A stretch of 64,000 nucleotides of DNA from positions 1 to 64,000 of the forward strand of contig NZ_BMOM01000005.1 in assembly GCF_014647075.1 (NCBI RefSeq), in the 5' to 3' direction. The first letter of the stretch is position 1. Each line of letters starts with the position of its first letter. This DNA is from Deinococcus aerophilus (GTDB lineage: Bacteria > Deinococcota > Deinococci > Deinococcales > Deinococcaceae). Shown in pieces: positions 1 to 7,654 of the stretch. The notes below the pieces were generated by a model. That model worked only from the letters and a program-made list of their open reading frames with translations. It had not been told where the DNA came from and searched no databases. Position numbers and translations under genes: made by a program.

Positions 1-31
1 CCGTCTCCTGCTCCGCCGGCTGGTCACAATA

Positions 32-60
32 TGAAAAGACTGTCTGAGACAGTCTTTTCA
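32..60. terminator. Perfect hairpin, probable bidirectional terminator
   Basis: Two 13-base arms (TGAAAAGACTGTC and its complement) flank a TGA loop. The outer part of each arm is A-rich on one side and T-rich on the other, so either strand would end in a U-rich tract. It lies just upstream of the defence island and most likely ends transcription of the gene to the left, outside the window. Confidence 0.6.
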
Positions 61-199
61 TTTCCAAAACGGGCTCTAGGCGTCAGCTGCTGATCACCCG
101 GGCATACTGAGCCGGATGAATGTGTCCTGCGCAGCCCTCCTGCCTTTGCGGACAGCATGACCGCTGAGCCTGGCCGTCCTCTGTCAGCGGGCTAGCACC

Positions 200-1123
200 A
201 TGGCCGCACGCTCACCTCTCCTGCCCGCAGCGATCAGTGCCTGCCCCCCGGCCATTCCCGCCCCCCGATCTCAGACCCTCGAAAAGGGACTGCTTGCCCA
301 GCACAACCGCTGGCGCCGCCGCATGGTGACCCACCTGCTCGAGCATCCTGGCCTTTTTCCGCTTGTGGGGCAGTCCACTGGAGGCGTCCCTGCCAGGGTC
401 CGTCGCCTGATCACGAGGGAGACCGACAGGCAGCAGGCGTTGACCCGCGTCTTGCAGGAGACATACACGGAGCGGGACCTGGGAAATCACAGCGACCCCC
501 TCGATGAGTTGATTTACATCATGATCTCGCGGCGCACACGCGAGGGGGCCTATCAGGACGTCTTCCGCCGCCTGCAGACCCGCTTCCCCGACTGGGGGGA
601 AATGGCGGGCGCGGAGGCCAGGGAGATCCACGCCATTACCGGAACTGCCGGTATGGGCGTCCAGCGCGCTGCCGATCTGGGCCAGACCATGCGCCTGATC
701 GGCAACCAGTTTGGACGCTACAGCCTGGATGATCTCCAAGACTGGACCGATGATCGCGTGGAGGGCTTTCTGACCACGCTACCAGGCGTCGGCCCCAAAA
801 CGGCCTACTGCGTACTGATGTACTCGCTGGGCCGCGCAGCATTCCCGGTGGACACCCACAACCTGCGCGTCCTCGCCCGCGCCGGTGTCTTCCACGAGGC
901 CGGGCTGGACCTCACGCACCTCGACCACAAACGGGGTCAGGCCGTCCTCGCAGACCTGATCGCCCCGGAGCTGCGACACTCCCTGCATGTCAGCCTGGTA
1001 CTCCACGGCCGCGACGTGTGCCAGCCCCGGCCCCGCTGTGGCGGGTGTGCGGTGAACCATCTGTGTGATTTTTACCGGGCCAGGCAGACCCAGGTGAACA
1101 GGACTTCCAGCCTTCCCACCTGA
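200..1123 (+). CDS. Endonuclease III-like HhH-GPD DNA glycosylase/lyase
   Basis: A 307-residue member of the HhH-GPD family. The helix-hairpin-helix LPGVGPKTA carries the catalytic lysine (K200), and the downstream VDTH carries the catalytic aspartate (D218), so it should be a bifunctional glycosylase/AP lyase. Four cysteines (274, 280, 283, 289) form an EndoIII-type [4Fe-4S] loop, with spacing C-X5-C-X2-C-X5-C where C-X6 is usual for the first gap. About 90 N-terminal residues precede the core and are unrecognised. It sits 91 bases upstream of a 5mC methyltransferase in the same direction. By analogy with the Mig.MthI T:G glycosylase, which accompanies M.MthTI, or with Vsr, it may repair T:G mismatches from deaminated 5mC. 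That is inference; a restriction role is also possible. Confidence 0.85.
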   Translation: MAARSPLLPAAISACPPAIPAPRSQTLEKGLLAQHNRWRRRMVTHLLEHPGLFPLVGQSTGGVPARVRRLITRETDRQQALTRVLQETYTERDLGNHSDPLDELIYIMISRRTREGAYQDVFRRLQTRFPDWGEMAGAEAREIHAITGTAGMGVQRAADLGQTMRLIGNQFGRYSLDDLQDWTDDRVEGFLTTLPGVGPKTAYCVLMYSLGRAAFPVDTHNLRVLARAGVFHEAGLDLTHLDHKRGQAVLADLIAPELRHSLHVSLVLHGRDVCQPRPRCGGCAVNHLCDFYRARQTQVNRTSSLPT

Positions 1124-1214
1124 TTCGGGGAAGATGTGGCCGTTTTGCCCTCCACCCTTGCTGCCGCGCGAGAGATTTGCCGAATGTGGGGAAGCCGTAA
1201 GAACCTGACCCGCT

Positions 1215-2891
1215 ATGCTAGAGGAAATGGCAGCCGCACTTTTCCCCGCTTCGACTCCCGCGCAGCCGCACGAGGCCCTGCCGGCACAGGCCACTGAGGA
1301 TGGGTTCACGGCGGCCACCGGGGCAGCTGGACGGGGACTTCACGATGGACCAAAGGGCCGCGTGGTCTCGGGCGCTGACCGTCGCTGGCGGGGCGTCATG
1401 GACCGCAGGCTTCATAAACAGCGCGGCGGCACGCTCGTTGAGGCGAGGGGTGTGCGGCAGGCGGTGGAGGAACAGGCCCAGACCCTGACCTCAGCGCTGG
1501 GCGCACTGTATGCAGATCGGCTTTCCGGAGCAGGAAGCGCGCCGCCCCCCCCGCCGTTGTTCGCCGTGACCCACCTGGAACGGGTCCTGAGGCGTACCCG
1601 GTTGCTCGAACCACTGGGGGTCAGCCTTGATGAGGTGGCCGCACAGGCCATGGAGGCCACGACACTGGCGGCCCTGCCGCCCTCGCTGCGGGAGGCTTTC
1701 CGTATCGGCGCTGCCCTGCACGGCGAGGCGGTCTGCCAGGCACCCGTCCCGCTCTGCGCCACCTGCCCGCTGCGGCTACTCTGCGCCACGGGGCGCGAGC
1801 ACCTGCACCAGCAGGCCCACGCGGAAGAACGCCTGACCCTGGTGGACATGTTCTGCGGCGCGGGCGGACTTTCAGAGGGGTTTCGCCGCGCGGGCTACCG
1901 CACCGTCCTGGCCGTCGACGCCGACGAGCACGCCATGCGCACCTACCGGCTCAACCACCCCGAGGTCGACGAGGGTGCCATGCTGTGCCGCGATATCCGC
2001 GATTTCCGTGGAGAGGCCGAGGCCATCCGGGAGATCGTCGGTGAGACCCCCATCGACGTGCTGGTCGGCGGGCCGCCCTGTCAGGGGTTCTCCAGGGCCG
2101 GCCTGCGCGCCAAGAGTGCGCACGGTGCAGGACCCGCCACCGAGGATGAGCGTAACCACCTGTTCCACGAACTGGTCGATCTGCTCGAAGTCCTCCAGCC
2201 CCGCGCCATGGTCATGGAAAACGTTCCCGGCATGAGTGAGGTGAAATACCAGGACGGCACCACCTTCGTTGATGCTGCGCGCAGCGCGATGGAGTCGGCG
2301 GGGTACCAGACCACCACCTGGCTGCTGAACGCAGCGGCCTACGGCGTGGCCCAGGACCGCATCCGACGCATCATCGTGGGCATCCGGGATGGGCGTGCCC
2401 CCGATGGGCCGCCGCCACCCACCCATCACGCGCCAAGCTCGCAGCACGCGGTGGACAGCCTGAAAGACGGACTGGAGCAGCAGGCCGTCACCCTGGGCGA
2501 ACAGCTCGCCGGACTTCCACTGCTCAACGCGAACGAGGGCCAGAACATCAGCGCACTCAACGGCAGACTGCTCACCGGACACATCGCCCGCTTCAACAAC
2601 CCCGACGACCTTGAGCGGTTTGAAAAGATCAAACCCGGCGAGTCCTACCGCAAGCTGATCGAGCGGGAACCACTCCTTGAGTGCTACAGCGCGGACAGCT
2701 TTCCTGACAAGTACTACAAAATGCGTGCCGACCGCCCGGCGCGCACCATCGTGGCCCACCTGCAGCGCGACGGCAACGGCTACATCCATCGAGCACCACC
2801 GTCCATCGCCGCAGGCGGGGCGGGCTGGCGTTCTGCGCCGAGCGCACGTACGCCAGCGAGCGGGCGAGCTTGCCGTTCAGCCCAAGGGTAA
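1215..2891 (+). CDS. DNA (cytosine-5) methyltransferase with N-terminal Fe-S loop, 3' end cut off by inversion
   Basis: Residues 1-200 contain a degenerate EndoIII-like region ending in C174-X6-C181-X2-C184-X5-C190, the exact endonuclease III cluster spacing, without a helix-hairpin-helix or catalytic Asp. The C5-methyltransferase core follows: motif I DMFCGAGGLSEGF (211-223), motif IV PPCQGFS with catalytic C289, motif VI ENVPGM (335-340), and motif VIII QDRIRR. After GNGYIH (about residue 525, base 2790) the reading frame enters antisense Z1 sequence and adds about 33 meaningless residues. Motifs IX and X are missing here and are found on the minus strand at 6195-6401. As it stands the enzyme should be inactive. 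ATG at 1227 is an alternative start; neither start has an ideal ribosome-binding site. Confidence 0.9.
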   Translation: MLEEMAAALFPASTPAQPHEALPAQATEDGFTAATGAAGRGLHDGPKGRVVSGADRRWRGVMDRRLHKQRGGTLVEARGVRQAVEEQAQTLTSALGALYADRLSGAGSAPPPPPLFAVTHLERVLRRTRLLEPLGVSLDEVAAQAMEATTLAALPPSLREAFRIGAALHGEAVCQAPVPLCATCPLRLLCATGREHLHQQAHAEERLTLVDMFCGAGGLSEGFRRAGYRTVLAVDADEHAMRTYRLNHPEVDEGAMLCRDIRDFRGEAEAIREIVGETPIDVLVGGPPCQGFSRAGLRAKSAHGAGPATEDERNHLFHELVDLLEVLQPRAMVMENVPGMSEVKYQDGTTFVDAARSAMESAGYQTTTWLLNAAAYGVAQDRIRRIIVGIRDGRAPDGPPPPTHHAPSSQHAVDSLKDGLEQQAVTLGEQLAGLPLLNANEGQNISALNGRLLTGHIARFNNPDDLERFEKIKPGESYRKLIEREPLLECYSADSFPDKYYKMRADRPARTIVAHLQRDGNGYIHRAPPSIAAGGAGWRSAPSARTPASGRACRSAQG

Positions 2892-5058
2892 GGGTGCCAG
2901 ACAGCTCGCGGAATGCCTCCAGCGGGCCTTGCAGCGTTTCCCAGGGCACGTCATCCCAGACGTGGGCGTTGCCGGCCCGCTGCTGGCCCCGTCCCTGCAC
3001 CAACTCCCTCACCAGCCCCTGCATCAGGTCGTCGTTGAAAGTCGCGTCTACCAGCGCGGTGCGGGTGACTTCCAGGGTCCGGCCCGCCAGGGAGAGGGGG
3101 ACCGTCACGGCGTGTCTGAGCTTGGTGCGTCCGGTGACGGTCATGCCCGGCGAGGTGCGAATGCGGATGCCGAAGTCCAGCGGCGTGGCACCCATGCCTG
3201 CCATGTCCTCGAGTTCAGCCCGCAGCTCCTCGTCGGACTCCATGATCCCGGTAAAGGCGTGCAAGAGGTCGCCCGGGGCGTGCAGCCGGCACAGGTCCTC
3301 GTAGCCCATGCGGTACCCGAACCAGCGGCACATCTGCATCAGGGTGTCGTGCTGCAGGCTGGCGCGCAGGTGGTAGCTCGTCGTCAACCCCTCCAGGGTC
3401 AGGCCGCGGCTGAGCTTGGTACCGCCGATGGCGATCACCGTCAGCGGCCCACTCCGGGCGCGGCGGTAATCCAGGCCCTTCTTGGTCACCCCGTTGATGG
3501 TCTCGGTGGTCAGGCGCTCGAACACGTCGGTGATGAGGGGGCGCAGTTCGTCCCAGGTCACGGCCTGGGCCGGGTCCTGCCGATCTCTGAGGCTGTTCCA
3601 CGTCTCGCTGAATTCGGCCTCCACCTGGGGAACCTCTCCTGGTCCGGCCACGGGAAAGTCCCATCCGGCCTGCAGGCGATCAACCTCGCGCTGCACCTGC
3701 GTGTGGATCTTCCCGTGCGCGCCAGTGCGGACGCTGGAGTGGATCAGCATGCTCTCGTGCTGGCGTTCAAGGCCCAGCCGCGCGCGGCGCACCCGGCGCA
3801 CTGCGCTGACCAGCACGAATTCGCGGATGGCCCGGCGCAGGCTGGGGGGCATGTCGCCCACGACACTTTCCTTGCCGATCCAGTTCCCGGCGTCCTCCAC
3901 CTTCACGGTGTGGCCCAGGCCGTCCTCCTCTTCCAGGAAACGGCGGGCCCCGAAGTAATTCGGGGGCGGCTTGAGCAGCGCGATGAAGTCGCGTGGGAAC
4001 AGGTCCTCGCCGTGTTTCTCCCCGCGCGCCTCCGGGTCGATCATCACGTTGGCGTACGGCGTGGCGGTGTAAGCCACGTAGGTGCTGCGGCCCGCACGCT
4101 GAAGCAGCAGCCGGATCGCCCCGTTGATGGATGTGGGGGACTCATCAGGTTCGTTGGTGTCGATGGACGCGTCGTCGGCCTCGTCGTCGATGAGCAGAAG
4201 AGGCTCGGCGGCCAGCTCGCCGTTAGCCTGCAACCAGTCGGCCACGTGGCCGATCATGGTGGCGTGCTTCTTGATCACGGCGATCCGCACCGCCGAGCCC
4301 GCGATGTTGTTGTGATTGGCCCGGCGCTTGTCGAAGTCCCCGCCTTTCTTGCCGTTTCCGTTGCCAGCGACATGATCCTGACTGGTCAGCGAAAGCATCG
4401 TCAGCCCGGGGATCTGACCGATCAGGCCCACCCCGATGCGTGTTCTGGCGACGTTGAGACCGCTGCTCTCGATCCCGGTCACGCCCAGGTCGATGCGTTC
4501 CTGGGTCTGATGCCGCAGGTCGTTGGTGCGCCCTCCCAGGACCACGATGTTGCGGTAGCCGGCGTCGATGGCCGCGCAGATCAGGCTGACGTAGCTGGTG
4601 GTCTTGCCGGACTGCACGTCCCCCACCACCATGCCCCGCCGGCTCCAGGGTCCGATCACGGCGGGGTTGCCGCACCGGCCCAGGATGTTTCCGGTGACCC
4701 GTTTCAGGCGCACCCGCGCTTCTGCGGACCAGGCCTCGCGCTCGAGCTGCTGGAGGTAGCGCTGAAGCAGGGGTGAGGTCGCAGCGGGCTGCCAGACGGC
4801 AACGTCATTCACCCCCCCGGTCCCTTCAGGTACCAGAAAGAACCCCTCGAGGGAGATGTCCTGCTGACGCTCGATCTCGCGGACCACCTCGTCCAGCAGT
4901 TCGTCCTCATACTCCAGGCTAGTCAGCACCTGGGCGGCCTGCTGGCGAACGAGTGCCGGGCCGGCGGGCTGGCTGGCGGTCTGGCGGAAGGCCAGCAGCA
5001 TGTCGCCCGCCACCTCGGCAGCGCGCTCGATTCTGGTCTGGCGGTTGTCTTCAGCCAT
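2629..5058 (-). CDS. Z1-domain superfamily II-like ATPase, N-terminal part, truncated by inversion
   Basis: The protein starts [13 protein letters not shown] and its first 756 residues match a Z1 helicase-like ATPase. The Walker A is GDVQSGKT (146-153), the Walker B LLLIDDEAD (287-295), and a downstream AYTATPYANV resembles a helicase motif III. At RRWTVVL (base 2791) the frame runs into antisense dcm sequence, so roughly the last 54 residues are spurious. The true C-terminus lies on the plus strand at 6402-6665. Its start overlaps the 3' end of the GHKL gene by 8 bases, as in an operon. Z1 proteins are known partners of MutL/MORC-type ATPases in restriction-modification clusters, where they probably drive DNA translocation or remodelling. 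Some sequence may also have been lost at the breakpoint. Confidence 0.88.
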   Translation of the reverse strand: MAEDNRQTRIERAAEVAGDMLLAFRQTASQPAGPALVRQQAAQVLTSLEYEDELLDEVVREIERQQDISLEGFFLVPEGTGGVNDVAVWQPAATSPLLQRYLQQLEREAWSAEARVRLKRVTGNILGRCGNPAVIGPWSRRGMVVGDVQSGKTTSYVSLICAAIDAGYRNIVVLGGRTNDLRHQTQERIDLGVTGIESSGLNVARTRIGVGLIGQIPGLTMLSLTSQDHVAGNGNGKKGGDFDKRRANHNNIAGSAVRIAVIKKHATMIGHVADWLQANGELAAEPLLLIDDEADDASIDTNEPDESPTSINGAIRLLLQRAGRSTYVAYTATPYANVMIDPEARGEKHGEDLFPRDFIALLKPPPNYFGARRFLEEEDGLGHTVKVEDAGNWIGKESVVGDMPPSLRRAIREFVLVSAVRRVRRARLGLERQHESMLIHSSVRTGAHGKIHTQVQREVDRLQAGWDFPVAGPGEVPQVEAEFSETWNSLRDRQDPAQAVTWDELRPLITDVFERLTTETINGVTKKGLDYRRARSGPLTVIAIGGTKLSRGLTLEGLTTSYHLRASLQHDTLMQMCRWFGYRMGYEDLCRLHAPGDLLHAFTGIMESDEELRAELEDMAGMGATPLDFGIRIRTSPGMTVTGRTKLRHAVTVPLSLAGRTLEVTRTALVDATFNDDLMQGLVRELVQGRGQQRAGNAHVWDDVPWETLQGPLEAFRELSGTLTLGLNGKLARSLAYVRSAQNASPPRLRRWTVVLDGCSRCRRAAGGPRWCAPGGRHAFCSTCQESCPRCSTQGVVPARSACGRTRRV

Positions 5059-6211
5059 GGTGTCGCTCCTCCTCGAGCCGGATCAGCAGGTGCTCCACAC
5101 CCCCGGGGGCGCGGCTGTTCCCCATCACATCCTGCACGAGGGGGTGATCGCGCCGAATGGCTTTGCCGTTCCACAGGTCCCCTGTATTTGTCGGCGTATC
5201 ACCACTGCGCTCCCGCGGCCCGCGTTGCCGCCCGGCCCGGTCCATCACATCGTCCAGGATGTCGCGCAGGCGCGGTTTGAGGCGCGGAGGGATGGCGCAG
5301 CCCGATTTGGACAGGTTGACCCGCCAATCGCGGTCGAGCTCCGGGCCGATGTCCACCAGCACACGCACGCGGTCGCTGGCGGCGCGGTGTCGCCTGCCGA
5401 TGCCCAGGCCCAGCCAGCCACCCAGGGTTAGCGCGCGCCCGGCACGGTGCACGTGAAATCCAGCGTGTTCATGCCGGCCCAGTGGGCCCTCGACCTCCGG
5501 ATCGTCGGTGTAGGTTGGAAGGATAAAGGGCGTGATCCGGACCCGCTTGTCGTCAAGCCGCACGGAGCTGAGGCTGCTGACCTCTGGCAGCTCGGGGCTA
5601 CACAGGGACCAGGGGCGCAGCAGGGTGCCCTGCACGCAGATGCTCAGCCCGTCGGCCAGGTAGGTGGCAAAGGTGCACCTCAGGTGTTCGGACAGCTTTC
5701 TCATCTCAGCCGAGGCCAGTTCCGGCCGCAGCGCGAGCAGCGGCGCGGCGATCCGGACTGTGGTGCCCACAAGCAGATCGACCTCATCCTGCACGTCGAT
5801 CAGCCAGCGCCCCGTCTGTGCCATGCGCTCCGTGTCCAGTGTGGCCACGGTCCCTCGCCCGCCGGCCCGGGCACTGCTCAGCGTGAATTGCCCGGACTGC
5901 GACAGGTAAAGCGACGCGGCCTTCAGGCCAGTGCCGAACCTTCCCAGGTCACTTGCGTTCCTGACCTCCCCGTGCATGTAGCCGATCTTCATGGCCTGGA
6001 CCAGCACCTCCCCGTCCATGCCATGGCCGTCATCTTGGAGGGTCAACGTGCCCCCGCCGCCCAGGTCAAGGCTCAGGCTGATCTCCCGGGCGCCGGCGCT
6101 GATCGCGTTGTCGATCAGATCGGCAACCGCGCTTTGAACGGTGTAGCCCGCGCCCGTCAGGGCCGCGAGCGTGCCCGCAGGGCTGGGGGCTATCTCAACC
6201 TCGCGCGTCAC
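5051..6211 (-). CDS. MutL/MORC-type GHKL ATPase of the restriction-modification cluster
   Basis: A 386-residue GHKL ATPase. The N-box is [12 protein letters not shown] near residue 32, the G1 box DDGHGMD, and the G2 box [11 protein letters not shown], together forming the ATP lid. The remainder resembles an S5-like transducer domain ending in a charged tail. I place the start at GTG 6211, because this GTG overlaps the stop of the dcm 3' fragment (6195) by 17 bases and the protein then begins directly with the ATPase fold; longer readings run through dcm sequence. It lies wholly inside the inverted segment and is itself intact. Comparative genomics of MutL/MORC-like proteins places such ATPases next to Z1, PD-(D/E)XK and 5mC methylase genes. 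Confidence 0.87.
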   Translation of the reverse strand: MTREVEIAPSPAGTLAALTGAGYTVQSAVADLIDNAISAGAREISLSLDLGGGGTLTLQDDGHGMDGEVLVQAMKIGYMHGEVRNASDLGRFGTGLKAASLYLSQSGQFTLSSARAGGRGTVATLDTERMAQTGRWLIDVQDEVDLLVGTTVRIAAPLLALRPELASAEMRKLSEHLRCTFATYLADGLSICVQGTLLRPWSLCSPELPEVSSLSSVRLDDKRVRITPFILPTYTDDPEVEGPLGRHEHAGFHVHRAGRALTLGGWLGLGIGRRHRAASDRVRVLVDIGPELDRDWRVNLSKSGCAIPPRLKPRLRDILDDVMDRAGRQRGPRERSGDTPTNTGDLWNGKAIRRDHPLVQDVMGNSRAPGGVEHLLIRLEEERHHG

Positions 6212-6401
6212 GGTCCAGTTCGTCCAGGTGGTTTCTGATGTGCCTGCCGATGGCCTCGGCCAGCAGGGGCGGCACGGCGTTGCCGACCTGCCGGAAAACC
6301 TGGGTGAGGGGTCCGGTGAACAGGTAGTCGTCGTCGAAGCTCTGCAGGCGCGCCGCTTCACGGGGCGTGATGGACCGCGCCCGATCGGGGCCAGGATCAG
6401 G
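6195..6401 (-). pseudogene. Displaced 3' end of the dcm gene (motifs IX and X)
   Basis: This minus-strand stretch reads [15 protein letters not shown]5-methyltransferase motif IX, then [18 protein letters not shown], motif X, and ends [17 protein letters not shown]. These are exactly the motifs absent from the dcm reading frame at 1215-2891. It has no start codon or methyltransferase body of its own. It overlaps the start of the GHKL ATPase, showing that dcm and GHKL were originally adjacent and co-directional. Confidence 0.88.
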
Positions 6402-6665
6402 GAGGACGGGGTGCTGAATTTCGGGGCCATCAGCAACCCCAGCGATGAACAGCTGGCCCGCGGCGCCTCGGCGGGCAAGACGCGCCAGGCCGTGAAGGCC
6501 ACCCGCACCCGGGACGAGGGGCTCCTGATCATCTACCCAATCACCACCATCGGAACCGATGTGTGCACCAGCGGCTTCGCGCTGTCGTTCCCCGGGGACG
6601 CTGAGATGCGCCGTCACAACTACACGCTGAACCCGGTGGCCCAGGCCGAGGAGATGCGCGCATGA
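6402..6665 (+). pseudogene. Displaced 3' end of the Z1-domain gene
   Basis: The plus-strand frame reads [17 protein letters not shown], then LLIIYPI and [19 protein letters not shown], the typical C-terminal segment of Z1 proteins, and stops at 6665. The stop overlaps the start of the PD-(D/E)XK gene in an ATGA arrangement, so Z1 originally preceded that gene directly. Upstream of 6402 the frame continues only as antisense dcm. The distance between WTVVL and [12 protein letters not shown] after repair looks short for a Z1 protein, so up to a few tens of residues may have been lost. Confidence 0.82.
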
Positions 6666-7654
6666 GACCCGGCGAACTGTGGTCCCGCATGGAGCGTGGA
6701 GCGGTGCCCGTGATGCGGGCAGCCACCAGGATCAGTGACGATGCCACGCTGCTGTGCCTGCGTGGCGGTGACTGCGGCGACGGCGAACTTGCGCTGCGGC
6801 TGCCGCTCGACACTGGCGTCCAGCGTCTGCTGGATCCCTGGGACGGTTTGATTCTCACCCGCAGCGTGGGAGACGCCTTTCCAGGGCAGCAGATGATTCG
6901 CATCGCCCCCGCCGACGCCGGCTACCGTGACCTGTACATCCACCTGGCCGATGACCTGCACGACCACCTGCAAGGGGCCAGCAGTGCAGGAGATGCCGTG
7001 CGCGTCGTCCTGGCACGCCTGCGGCTCTGGAGCGGCTTTCTGAAGCGCAGCTCCGCGCTGCTGGATGGGCGGACGGTTCGAGGTCTGTTCGCCGAGCTGT
7101 GTGTCCTGGAGCGCTTCCTGGTGCCTGCGCTGGGCTGGGAGACCTCACTGGGCGTCTGGACCGGGCCGGCCGGCACCGCACAGGACGTCATGACCGATCA
7201 CCTGGCCCTGGACGTCAAGGCCACCCAGGTGCATGACCACGTGGTGACGATCAGCAGTGTTGAACAGCTTGACCCACCTGGGACACGGGTGGTGCGGCTG
7301 CTTCAAGCCCAGCTCAGCGAGGGTTCAGGCGAGAGCCTGCAGGCCCTGGTCAGCCGCCTGCAAACCCTGGCCGCAGCCAGCGGGGCGGACACCATGCTGG
7401 CCGCGCGCCTGACCCAGGTGGGCGTGACCACACAGGCGCTTGACGACCTTCCTGAACAGCCGATGCAGGTCCAGAACTGGACGCTGCACCGCGCCGACGA
7501 TCCTGGCTTTCCCGCCCTGCGGCGCGCCGCACTGCCTGCCGGCGTCGTGGGCGCCACCTACCGCATCGACCTCTCGCGCTCGACAGCGCAGCCAGCAGAG
7601 CTCAGCGAACTGCCTGACCTGCTCGGGCGGACCCATTCAGGTGAAGCTTCATGA
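6662..7654 (+). CDS. PD-(D/E)XK motif protein (DUF4420 type), probable nuclease
   Basis: A 330-residue protein. [11 protein letters not shown] supplies the upstream acidic residue, QDVM the first Asp, and LALDVKAT the D184-X-K186 pair of a PD-(D/E)XK nuclease fold. This matches the DUF4420 family usually found between Z1 and AIPR genes. The start overlaps the Z1 remnant by 4 bases and the stop overlaps the AIPR gene by 4 bases, so all were one translationally coupled operon. It is the likely DNA-cutting subunit. With the inversion in place, its original promoter upstream of dcm is no longer continuous with it, so its expression is uncertain. Confidence 0.8.
   Translation: MRPGELWSRMERGAVPVMRAATRISDDATLLCLRGGDCGDGELALRLPLDTGVQRLLDPWDGLILTRSVGDAFPGQQMIRIAPADAGYRDLYIHLADDLHDHLQGASSAGDAVRVVLARLRLWSGFLKRSSALLDGRTVRGLFAELCVLERFLVPALGWETSLGVWTGPAGTAQDVMTDHLALDVKATQVHDHVVTISSVEQLDPPGTRVVRLLQAQLSEGSGESLQALVSRLQTLAAASGADTMLAARLTQVGVTTQALDDLPEQPMQVQNWTLHRADDPGFPALRRAALPAGVVGATYRIDLSRSTAQPAELSELPDLLGRTHSGEAS

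Larger units (their letters stand above)
2791..6401. other. Inverted segment of about 3.6 kb splitting dcm and the Z1 gene
   Basis: At the left edge dcm stops matching after TACATCCAT(C) and antisense Z1 begins with GAGCACCACC. At the right edge antisense dcm (reading [12 protein letters not shown] on the minus strand) meets sense Z1 at GAGGACGGGG. Flipping the segment makes dcm read GYIH-PDPG...RSIT in frame. Z1 would then read [13 protein letters not shown], in frame if one extra C at the right junction is discounted. Only about 2 bases (TC) are shared at the two ends. I see no long inverted repeat and no recombinase gene. A weak similarity, AGCACC(A)CCGTCC, is present near both edges. Edge positions are good to about 3 bases. 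Confidence 0.85.

Noticed and set aside
2741..2830. Long inverted repeats or invertase sites at the inversion edges
   Set aside because: Comparing this stretch with the complement of 6340-6430 gave only about 2 shared bases at the crossover and a weak AGCACC(A)CCGTCC similarity, too little for a known site-specific system.
2677..4776. 699-residue plus-strand open frame opposite the Z1 gene
   Set aside because: It is antisense to recognisable Z1 motifs (GDVQSGKT, DDEAD) and has low-complexity His/Gly/Ala composition typical of GC-rich shadow frames.
6211..6532. Longer GHKL reading frame starting at 6532
   Set aside because: The extra N-terminus runs antisense to the Z1 remnant and out of frame through dcm; the GTG at 6211 overlapping the dcm stop is the natural start.
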